Of a stretch of 64,000 nucleotides of DNA, positions 44,356 to 54,716 are shown one piece after another. The position numbers and the translations under genes were made by a program. The notes below the pieces were generated by a model. The model was not told where the DNA came from. It did no database searches and worked only from the letters and a program-made list of their open reading frames with translations. How positions within the stretch are numbered: position 1 is the stretch's first letter; each line of letters starts with the position of its first letter. Where the stretch lies: assembly GCA_036245805.1 (NCBI GenBank), contig BTRK01000004.1, positions 10,540,001 to 10,604,000 of the forward strand. Reading direction: 5' to 3'. The DNA is from Pristionchus mayeri. Lineage: Eukaryota > Nematoda > Chromadorea > Rhabditida > Neodiplogasteridae.

Positions 44356-47300
44356 GCTGTTGAAAAGTTTTCGGAATCAGTAGACAAACAAGGTGTGGGC
44401 TTGGAAGCAAAGTAGTGGCATACGCTCAGTTCCGCCAACGAGGAAGCAAGCACGTTTCAGTTGAAACCTCCAACTGTCTAATTTGCGCGCTACTTTTCCT
44501 GAGGAACCATTCGAAGCTTCGGCAGAGCTTCTCGCTACTTCTTTGGTTCGTTGATATTGAGTTATAAATATTGGTTATATTATTACAGTCGGCGAGCGAA
44601 GCAGGCCCAACCTATTTCGGTATCAGTAGGGCATATCACAGATCTCTATTTTCATTCTCTAAAAAATGAATGGAAATAATGATGAGAATTGTGCGTCGCG
44701 AGTTCGAACAACATGTTTTCGTGTTGTAACGTATCTTGAATGAAGCGAGTGATGCTCCGAATATTCACGTTGTGCGTACATCTGCACCATGAAGGCGATA
44801 TGTTCTCCCGCATGCTATTGTCTGATTTGACAGAGTCTATAGGCACGTTAGATAGTGCGAGAGCCGGGAAGGGAAAATGGAAATGTCATATAGAGCAGGA
44901 AAAAGAGTAGATGAAAAATCTCAAGGCAATTCATTTACAAAGTGTCCAATTTCAAATGCACTGGCATTAAAATGATTTTTTAGTAAAATACATGTCTAAC
45001 ATAAGCCGAGGTCTGTCGTCCAGACCAATTTCCTCGTGGTGCTGAAAGCAGGACGCATCTGCCCGGTTAGCTCAGTCGGTAGAGCACCAGACTCTTAATC
45101 CGGCTGTCGCGGGTTCGTGCCCCGCATCGTGCTGCAGATGTTTTGCCGCCGTTATTTACGCTTATTTTGATGCCTTTATTTCATAACATGTGGTTACAGT
45201 ATCCGCGCCTCTCACCAACGTCGTAGCCATTCGCAAGTCGAGGTATTTATGTTTTTCAGAAACCGATATGCATAACGTGTTTCTATTTTTTCACAAAGAC
45301 TACATTCGGCCCAGTATTATGAATATGGATAAAATAAGGTTCTGAATTAAAAAGTACTATAAAAATTACTGTTATCTGTAATTTATAGATGGTTGTATTC
45401 TAACACCTAAAAGTGTGACAGTAAGTTGTGCACTGGGAGTGGTCACGATGGCTTAACGTTTGGGATATGCAGCGTTCTGAGAACAAAATACTCATTACCC
45501 TGGTCAGCTATATTGTTGTTGCAGCCCCTTGCAGCCCCCCAGCCCAGTGCGTCTGTTTTTACCCGCCGTTTCGCCTAACCGCTTCCCCACCGTCCGAGGC
45601 CATCAGCGACTCATCCCATTCGCTTTTACATAGAGCGTGAGCGTGATTGCTCGTGATTGCCACAATGATTATTGGCTGAATCAGAGCATTCGTTATTTTC
45701 GTTCGTTTGAGTTGCTTCTGAAGTCTTGCAGACCTAAAGAGCGGAATGATGTTCACTCGAATTTTTAGATGTCATGCTCATTGCCTCCAGTTTCGTCATT
45801 GTCCTTAGTTGCTCTTGTTGAAAAACGCATTCCCAATATGCACCCGTTCAATTATAATTACTAAAGTACAGCTAACCAGTGGTAATCACCATTTTCGACA
45901 AATTGACTTCAAATTTGCATGCCCCGAATGTTCAATAGTTTCAAAATGATTTTCCTGGTTGTCCTTTGAAAACCAATACACTTTACAAATAAAACCATCA
46001 TTTTTTTGTCAGGCATATCTAGATTATTTCTTGCAGAGCAAGAAATGGCGAACATTTCTGCAATCGGCGACAGTGCTGTGACTGAAATTACGGTAAGTTC
46101 TCACAAGAAAAAGGATCTCGACTAACGCGTACGTGCCATCTAAATTTGCGTTCCGCGTACTTCGAGTAGGACGTAACACGTACCACATTGGTCGAGTAGA
46201 ACTGACAAAGGTTTTCCGGGAAACAGTTGACAAGTCCGTAGACCAGATCGTAACCAGGAGAGAGTCTCATTTTGCACACTCTGAAACGTTATCCGAATTG
46301 CAGATTCTGCTAAAGAAACCAAACATGTATTGCATGCAAATTCGCGCGAAATATGCAGCGTGTCAGTTTGTATAATACTATCTGATTTTTGCAATACCAC
46401 ATGAGATAAGTCAGCCCGATAATCACCGGATTGCCCCTTTGACTTCTTCGTATTACAGTGAAAAAGCGTGGGAAATTAAGAAATGGAGATCCTTTTTTTT
46501 ATTGTAGTCGTGACTTTGGTTTCGGCAATGCACCGAAATGGACGTGTTCCCGTTCTCATCAAGAAAGTGAACACTGAGCAGTTCCCGAGCACCCCATAAC
46601 ACGGGAAGGCTGCAGATATCTTGTTATCTTGTGGAGGGGGGGGGGGGCATACGTAACAAACAATAAGTGAGGGAAGTTTTGAGTGGTCACGTTGAGCGAG
46701 AGAGACAATTGGTCTTTGCGTATGCTGTTGTTTCTCGCAGCCATCTACGGAGAAAGCTTCCATTACGACAGAAATGGTTAAAAAAAACGCTGAAAAAATG
46801 AGAACATTGAAATTATAACATTGTACTTACACTAGTTTTTTATGCATTTGCTAGCAATAGTTTAGCGGTTTGTAGTTCTTAGCTACAAGCGCGCTATGTA
46901 TCCAACAATTCCTACTTACCAAAGATTTTAAAGAATATTAACGAAACATAAATGTGACATTCGATTTCTGCTTTTCAGGACCTTGAGTGCTATTATGAGC
47001 CTCCACCGCTGACTTTCGTCCGGTTTTGGCTTGTCACGGTATTCGGAACGACCGTCTCCTTCATCTCCATCCTGGAGAACCTCCTTCTCTTCGTATTCTT
47101 CTTGAAAAGGTGAGCTGAAAGAACATGCCCATTTCTAACGTTATTTTATCAGAAGGAAAAACAACTACAGTCGCGCGTATAAGTGAGTGCGCACATTTTG
47201 AATTTACCGTAACTTTTTGCCCAGGGCAGGCATCATTCTGCCACTAAGGTAGCATGTGCCAAATTCATTGGAGATTATGGCCATGATATTGTGCTATGAC

Positions 47301-47662
47301 CCAATAGCCAAATCATTGCGTAGTGATGACGCAATAAAAATGTACTTTTTCAAAACGGCTTTATTCTTACATTTATTTTTTCCTACTGGCCACACTTTCT
47401 GTGGTTGGAGATATGTCTGAGGACTACTCAGAAAAAAATTTTTGAAGTTGCTGCGTGGTCGCACATTGGCTGCAGACTTGCTGCAAAATGGAGGTCGAAA
47501 ATACATATCTCGGCTCCTAGATAAGCTAGAGACTCGGTCAAAGCGTCACAATGATCGTAATCACAATTCCACATGATCCTGAGAATATGAAAACGATCGG
47601 TCAACATTTGCCCTCAGGGCACCAAAAAATCACTTTTTTGCATGCTCATTTTTTGGACATTC
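43779..47662 (+). repeat. Inverted triplication, copy 3 (continues into the intact gene)
   Basis: Direct repeat of copy 1 (offset ~8465) from 44240, and mirror of copy 2 from 43779. This copy carries the parental arrangement: receptor 3' half, tRNA-like sequence, then the first exons of the rhodopsin-type receptor that continues uninterrupted to 51914. Confidence 0.95.
45061..45133 (+). tRNA. tRNA-Lys(CTT)-like, copy 3
   Basis: Same 73 bases as copies 1 and 2, again with T at position 58 in the T loop. It lies between the truncated SRA-type receptor and the rhodopsin-type receptor. Confidence 0.7.
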
Positions 47663-50600
47663 ATAACTTCCCCCCTATGGCGAGAGAGTACAGACGACTA
47701 GAGTGCGCAAACAAAGTGTTTCCCGACCCGAGTATCCCTCCGAAAAATGCCCGCCGCGGGCAGGAAAGTTATCCAAACTGTCTGAAAAGTTGTGCATCAT
47801 ATCTTTAATACATTATGAACATTCTCACATAAAAACCAGATTTTTCCGAAAACTGCCCAGAAAGTTATGAATGTCCAAAAAATGAGCATGCAAAAAAGTG
47901 ATTTGTTGGTGCACTGAGGGCAAATGTTGACCGATCGTTTTCATATCCTCAGGATCTTGTGGAATTGTGATTACGATCATTTGACGCTTTGAACGAGTAT
48001 CTAGCTTATCTAGGAGCCGAGATCTGTATTGTCGACCTCCATTTTGCAGCAAGTCTACAGCCAATGTGCGACCACGCAGCAACTTCAAAAAATTTTTCTG
48101 GGTAGACCTCAGACATATCTCCAACCACAGAAAGTGTGGCCAGTAGGAAAAAATCTATGTAAGAATAAAGCCGTTTTGAAAAAGTACATTTTTATTGCTT
48201 CATCACTACGCAATTATTAGGCTATTGCGTCATAGCCCAATACCATGGCCATAATCTCCAATGAATTTGGCACATGCTACCTTAGTGGCAGAATGATGCC
48301 TGCCCTGGGCAAAAAGTTGCAGTAAATTCAAGAAGTGCGCACTCACTTATGCGCGCGACTGTATGTTGACAAAAAACTGGGAAATATTTGAAACCATCGC
48401 AGGAAAGCGTACCGCAACAACCACAACGTGTACCTCCTTCTGCTGGCTTTCTTCGACTTCTTCGTTTCTCTCGCCTACATCTTTCTGATGAGTGTCAACG
48501 TCCTCTCCGACTACCTGCAGAGTCCCGCGCTGGTGAGCATGTGGTGAGTGATCTTTGATAGTTCTTTATCTATAATAAGGATGACAGACTAGGCGCGACG
48601 ATGTACTTCCGAGCTGAGAAAACAATTCGCATGATTACTAAAGATAGTTCGAATTTTCGGTAAGTTACAGGCGAAAGTTTAGTGAGAACGCGGCCCAAAA
48701 AGAAGTAACGCCCAAAAAAGAAGCATAAAAAGGGCAGGCCGAAACTGCAAATCTAATTTGAGGTTCTCGTACATGGTGCCGATGATCACAATCTCTCACA
48801 TCACCATGAGTTCAGCATCCTTCCTCATTATTGCGGCTTCCTTCGAAAGGTGAACGGAAGAGTTCGAAATGAAGCAAAGTAAGCGAAGTATCCGGGCAAA
48901 TAGAGAAAGACCGAAGTCGGGTAATGAACCTTTAGATTTTAATTTACCGAATTCATTGTCAAAATAATACTGTTACAATTCAAGAGAAATAGACACCAAA
49001 ATATAGACCGAAGAAAAACCGAGCGATGAAACTTTAGTTTTTAATTGCACGCATTTATTGTCACAATCATAGTGTTACAAGTCAAGAGCACCCCTACAGA
49101 AGGGACGGCTTCGCAAGAAATAACTCTCTTCAAACAACACACTCTCTCACCAATCGAACAGGCGAGAGAGAGTGTGTAGTATGAAGAGACCGTTTCTTGA
49201 CAAGCCATTCCTACCCTACAGGTACTGCATCACGACTTCGTCGCGCGCGCTCGCATTCGCTCAGAGGAATCGACCCGAGATCGCGATGGTGGCCATCTTG
49301 ATGGGAGTAGTCTCGAAGGGCAGCATTTGCCTCGAGTTCGAAGTGAGAACTTCTCTTACACTTAGCTTACAGCAGGCCTACTGAGTTCTGGAATCCCTTG
49401 AGATTTCTACATTTTTTTACATTTTTTGCAACAGATTTCGCACCACGAAAACTGCATGGGACAGATGAACGAGTGGCAGATGAGCTATCGGCCGTTCGTG
49501 TTCGATACGCCCTATAACACAGTCTGGCGCTTATGGTTAGTTGCCCATTTGATCAAATATGTGCATGAAACACATTAAATATAAATTCGAGACTTGATCG
49601 ATGCAACTGTTCTGCGCAGGTTCCGGAACGTCGTTACCATACTGGCGCCCTTCTTTATTCTTGCCTTTCTTAACGCGAAAATAGTTGCGACACTCTCATA
49701 TAAGAAGCCCAGTGTAACAGTCTACGCATATATTTCCGGGAATCTGGAAATGGAACAAGCACAGAGGAAGGTGAGACAATAATGCTAATTTTAAAGATGA
49801 TATATATAATACAATATCCTAATCTGCAACTGGTCTGGACCATGCAATTTATACGATGATTCTGAAAAAGAGGACGAGAGTGGTAGAACAGTAAATAATA
49901 TTTTGTTTTACTTCACAATTTGTGTTGACTACTTATGTGCATATCACTGTAGGTAGCAGAGCAACAGGTATAGTTAATTTTTTTATTTTGTTATGTGCTA
50001 AGCAACGTCCTAGCACGTGAGCATGTTCGTAGGTCACTGGCTAATACTCGAGTTCCCAATATCTATGATCTTTTTCGTTGCGTGCATGTCATTTTTTCAT
50101 ATTTTAACAACATTTCAATTTGGAACCTCTCGACCATCGTCGCAATTTATCTTCCTTCAAATTTGTTCATTCATTATTCTGCCCAAAATCAACTGTTTCC
50201 CCTTCATTAATATTTGATTTCAGAGAATCTCGCACTCGAGGTTCGTCTCGCAAATTATTCCCCCGTTTTAGAGCTTCTGATAATTTGTCTAAACAATTTA
50301 TCTCTCATCGCACCTATTCCATTTTTAATTCCTTACCTCAAGGAACCCTTTCCCTCTCTTCCAAATTGTTCACCAAACATATTTCCCCTAAATTACCCGT
50401 TTCATACTTGTTTTAACTATCTCTATTTCTTCTTGTTTTTTTCGAATTCTTCCTACTACATTCGGGTCGTCGAAACGCGGCGACTTCTACACTTCACTTC
50501 AACTACCACATTTTAAATTTTTTTTTATTTTAAATTGTTCCTGCCAGTTCCTAGCTACTGGTTTTATGTATTCGCGCATTAACTTGCTGCGATAAAGATA

Positions 50601-51914
50601 TATATATATATATATTGCTCAACTAACACAATACCGTGCACAGTGCTCAGGTTTTCGGTCAAATTAGGGGTGGTGTGTGATATACAACAAAATATTATCC
50701 AATCATAACTTGTGCGCAGGCATCAGCCCGCGAGGCCACTCGGACCATGGCCGCCGTCACTTTCTGCTACCTCATCTCGAACATCGTCAACGTCGTCCTG
50801 ACGATATGGGAACACGTCGACAAGCAAGCGCTATTCCAGGAATACCTCAGGTAAGCGACCATACATTTCAGCTTGGGAACAAAGGCCCCAAACCTATCAG
50901 AAATGCTCTTCAAGGGCCTAGGTAACAATTATGGGCGTTGAGATAACATTGTGTGCTTCTTAAACTTCTGCTTGAAGCGTTTACGCCATCGCGGTAGACG
51001 TCGTGTCGCTGATGACGACGTTGGGCTGCGCCTGTCGTCTGCCTATCTACCTCTACTGCCAGGTATGCTTGATATACTGACTGTACCAAGACCACAGTTC
51101 TCCAATACGAAAACTGTGGATGGCTTCGCAAAAATTTTTCGTTTTCTGCATTCTCGGCGGTCAGGTGGGATAGGAAAATGAAGAGGATAATTTATTCGAA
51201 GCCAACAATAGGGAGATCGCAACGTAGGCATAATTTTATTTCAAACACTCACCGTAATCGTGTATTAAAATGTATCATTATGGGTAAATGATAACTGAAT
51301 TAACATTTATAATCGTTGAAGCGATTGTTTAGCCTGAGCTTCGACCGGACATAGTACACATCGTAGAGAAGTGGTGGAAGTGGTGGATCGGCAAACTCAA
51401 AATTTTCGTGAGTTTTTCAACTAATCAACAAATTGGCAAGCGGCAATGACATTTTTAACGCATATTCCTTTAGAATCCATTCAGCGACGCGCACGATAAT
51501 ACATCGCGAAAAGACTCGCTCTATGAGATCGTTATTGATATCGAAGAAAAACGAACGATGACAACTCGACTGGTATGAAGGACAACTTGCAATTCATTGC
51601 AATAACGATGTACATTTTAGCTGGACGCCGAATCGCCGACGTCTAATCAGCTTCAAAGCTTCGATCGGATCATGCAAACCAAGCCGATCGCAATAGTCGC
51701 TGCCAATCAGCACCTGCAAAGAGCGTCGGTTGAATCGGTAAATTTCGTATTTTCGATTTCGTATCAAGTTTTAATTTTAAAAATGGAAATTTTGCAGGTC
51801 ACGCGCAGCATCAGTACTTCCTCCTCCGAGAGTAACGCGTTCACATTTGCATCCACAGAATACAAGGATAAGAAGCACTGGTTGCTCGATTCGAGCAATG
51901 ATACGATGGTGTGA
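46045..51914 (+). CDS. Rhodopsin-family GPCR, neuropeptide (FMRFamide-like) receptor type
   Basis: Thirteen exons join in phase to 467 codons: 46045-46092, 46979-47109, 48403-48543, 48763-48849, 49222-49342, 49435-49535, 49620-49770, 50720-50850, 50978-51062, 51333-51407, 51474-51572, 51621-51737, 51798-51914. A tttcttgcag just before the start suggests an SL trans-splice site. Seen: N-glycosylation site NIS (residues 3-5), TM1 (SFISILENLLLFVFFL), TM2 (LLLLAFFDFFVSLAYIFL), TM3 ending in the G-protein motif ERY, TM5 (ILAPFFILAFLNAKIV), TM6 (TRTMAAVTFCYLISNIVNVV), TM7 with CRLPIYLYC in place of NPxxY, and a ~130-residue Ser-rich cytoplasmic tail (SISTSSSES) suited to phosphorylation. The ligand is unknown; nematode relatives bind peptides or ascarosides. 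Intron 2 carries a 1.2-kb foldback element and intron 4 a hairpin, and the stop codon lies in another hairpin. Confidence 0.9.
47168..48361. mobile_element. Palindromic TA-site element in receptor intron 2
   Basis: 1194 bp with cagtcgcgcg termini and TA on both sides (47166-47167, 48362-48363). Its right arm has clear differences from the left (gatttgttggtgcac for gattttttggtgccc), so the arms are older than the near-identical arms at 38702-39897. This is the likely source copy. Confidence 0.9.
49108..49206. repeat. Intronic CTCT/GAGA hairpin
   Basis: Pairs ggcttcgcaagaaa with tttcttgacaagcc and cacactctctc with gagagagtgtg. It lies in intron 4 of the rhodopsin-type receptor, ending 15 bases before the acceptor. 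Confidence 0.75.
50598..50616. repeat. AT microsatellite
   Basis: About nine to ten AT units in intron 7 of the rhodopsin-type receptor. Confidence 0.9.
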
Positions 51915-51990
51915 TCATGGAGTATATTAATGTAGTGCCATTTCCATGTTAACGGAAATTGCACTAAACGAATATACTCCATGATCACAC
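51909..51990. promoter_or_regulatory. 82-nt hairpin overlapping the receptor stop codon
   Basis: Bases 51909-51928 pair perfectly with 51971-51990 (20 bp), and the stem continues with few interruptions (tagtgcca/ttgcacta, tttcc/ggaaa) to a small loop. The first stem bases are the last codon and the TGA stop (51912-51914). It could be a pre-miRNA-like structure, a 3'UTR control element or a small palindromic insertion that supplied the stop. Confidence 0.75.
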
Positions 51991-52216
51991 TATAACTACT
52001 CGGTATGGGAATTTCAACAAGCGAATTGTTGAAGGGGGTTGTAATAATCTCATCGGTTGACTCCTCCTGAAAGGAACATTTTCTCGTGGAATGTCAGTGA
52101 ATAAATTGAAACAATAATGTAATTCGGAAAAATGTATTTTTTCTTTCTCCACGCAAATATTATAGTTCAGTAATATATATAATTGCGCATTTCCCATCCA
52201 CACTTGCAAAGATCTA
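51991..52216. other. Receptor 3' flank
   Basis: AT-rich 3' untranslated or intergenic sequence. A possible polyadenylation signal variant (aataaa, 52101) lies about 190 bases after the stop. Confidence 0.4.
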
Positions 52217-53793
52217 TCAGGTTGTTGCATAAGTCTTGTCCGATTTTATCATTTGCAAAATCCGGCTGCTACAGAAATTCATGTGAGCTTTGATAGCATG
52301 TATCTTTTGTGATATATAGAGGATGCAATACACTTTCTAGCGCACTATACTGTATCCCTGTCATTTCAATAATATGGACACGAAATTAGATGAAAGTGGT
52401 GCACTTGAACGTTCTCGTTTCGTAGTTCTCCAGTTCCCTATTTCCTTAGGAACCTACAAAGTGCCAAACTCATAGCATTGTCGCAGAGTGTGATGAATGT
52501 ACATCATACCGAACCACCAATGGTAATCAGTGCTTGAAAGGTATGGCTAAAAATTTAAGAAAATCTGAAAATGCGCTCGGGTGGTTCTTTGCCAGCCGAT
52601 ATGAACCCATGCAATTTTCGTGTCGTACTATATAGATTTATCTTTTGTTTTTAAAAGTGATCAATGTGTAGTGTTAATATCCCTATTCCTGTGAAGTATT
52701 GAATCTAGTTTCATTCGACGTGATTATTCTTCCAGAAATTAGTGGTGAAAATTTGAATGCCGAATTTTGCACATTTGGCTAGTTTATGTCTCTCGCACAA
52801 CTAGAATGTACGGCCTATTGTGGTAATCTGAACCAGTAACCCATATTCTGCAATCGCTTTTTTTGAAAACTATTTGAAAATCATTGATCGCTGAATGGAG
52901 ATTTAATTTTCAAAGTATCTAAAATCACTAATTTTGTGAAATTTGTGCGAAATTTCGTTTTCGGAATTTTTCAGTTTTCTGGTATAGACGAGCAACTACT
53001 CTCGAATGTTGTTGGTATTTGTATAGCCCCTTTCGCGTTGGTTAAACCCGACTTTCACTGAATTCAGTATCTCTTGTACTGGAGACAGTGAAATTCATTA
53101 ACTGGTCAGCACTTCATGTGTCTACATTCACATTCACTGGGTTATCATGTTGAATGCGCTGAATATGCTAGCCCATTCAACCTAGTTTTAGAAAGTGTAT
53201 TATCTATAATTGTAATTTAGCTGGGTGAGGAAGTATCGCAATCTGTTCCCATCGACTAGCACCGTGTCAAAGAAAAATTGTGAAGATATGCGATAGTATG
53301 AACAGTTCACGCTTCGTTTTCTCGTAATGAAGACATTTATGAATTAGATAAATCTCATTGTTCGAATGTACAAGCATATGCCTCACCAGGAATGGCCGCG
53401 AGGGTAGGTTGGAGTTTTAGAACGAGACCTAGTGGGATCGAGAGAGGGTCAAATTCTAAGAACTTCTACGTTTTTCATATCTGCTGAGGGCCTCTGTGGA
53501 CGGCAGGGTTCTAGTGGGATTTCAGAACATAGCCTGAGAAATTGTTTTGCACCTCTCCCCACTATGAGCGCAGACATCCACAGATGACCTCAGCAGATAT
53601 GAAACACATAGATGTTCTTAGGATTTGATCCTCTTTCGATCCCACTAGGTCTCGTTCTAAAACTCCAACCTACCCTCGCGGCCATTCCTTGTCAGTTATG
53701 CGAAGAGGCCAGATAATTGCAAAAATATACACGCAAGATCGACAAAATAACTTAGAGTCTTCCAAATAGGACAAGACTTATGCAACAACCTAA
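52217..53793. mobile_element. Mariner-like MITE
   Basis: Inverted termini tcaggttgttgcataagtct and complement (ending caacctaa) with TA on both sides (52215-52216, 53794-53795). A ~300-base inner hairpin occupies 53390-53690. No transposase frame. The outermost bases match the families at 3105 and 14255. Confidence 0.75.
53390..53690. repeat. Inner inverted repeat
   Basis: aggaatggccgcgagggtag at the left pairs with ctaccctcgcggccattcct at the right; arms of ~115 bases continue inward through gagacctagtgggatcg. Confidence 0.85.
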
Positions 53794-53795
53794 TA

Positions 53796-54716
53796 TGTGA
53801 TCATTCGTGTGATATTATTTCGCCCACGATTGGCGCCTCTCTCACACTCAAATGCACTCATTACCTCAACTGATTATTACTGAGAAATCGCAGTGGAAGT
53901 ACCGCGGAACGTTCACACGACAGATCATGCCATTCGGATTCGACAACAGATATCATGGTTTCTCCATTCTATCTTCTACGTTATCACAAAAGCAACGCAG
54001 CGCAACGTGTATTTTAATACACGTTGCGTTGCGTCTTAAAAGAATGTTGTGTGCGATGACATCAGTTTGATCATTATTATAGTTCATGTTCACACCGAAT
54101 ACAAATAGTCTAATCGCGCATGCATCATAGAAAGAGTGATTCATCTGTTAAGAAGATCAGCCGCCCATAGACTCAATCGTGCTTCAGAATGCAGGGGGAT
54201 TCGCATGTGACAAGGTACACTCTGCACTAGAGTGTAGTGAAATACGATCATTTTAAACATTTTCTTAGTATTGCTGTCTCATGAACAGCTATGCCGATTA
54301 CTAGCTTTATTAACTAGGCACTAGGTAATTTTTTTCTCAACGTATTTGCCCCTCATTTCCCTGTACCATATGGCATGATATTTTCTAGCGTAAATGTCGA
54401 TAATATGTGTTGGTAGCATTGGGACATGTTTGTGCAGCGCTGTTAATTAACATGAGATTTATTTCTGCATCACAAAGAATAATAATTCGTATCGAGAAGT
54501 TTGTTGTGGACGAATGTCGTATTGAAATTATTTTTTTTTAAATATTATTTTCTCTTGCTGTATGACTCCGTCTTTGTGAAAAAAATTAGGAGTTGCCAAT
54601 CGTATAAGGAAACTCCTCTGTTTAAATCAGATCCGAACAATGCTGCGATTATACATCTATTTGTATAGCTTGTTTGCGCAAGTGCTCCTAAATGTTACAT
54701 TTACATGTTGCTCAGG
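53796..54716. other. Intergenic upstream of the SRT-type receptor
   Basis: Contains a short near-perfect hairpin at 53995-54037 (gcaacgtgtatt / aatacacgttgc with cgcaacgca flanks). Otherwise AT-rich without recognised exons. Confidence 0.5.
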
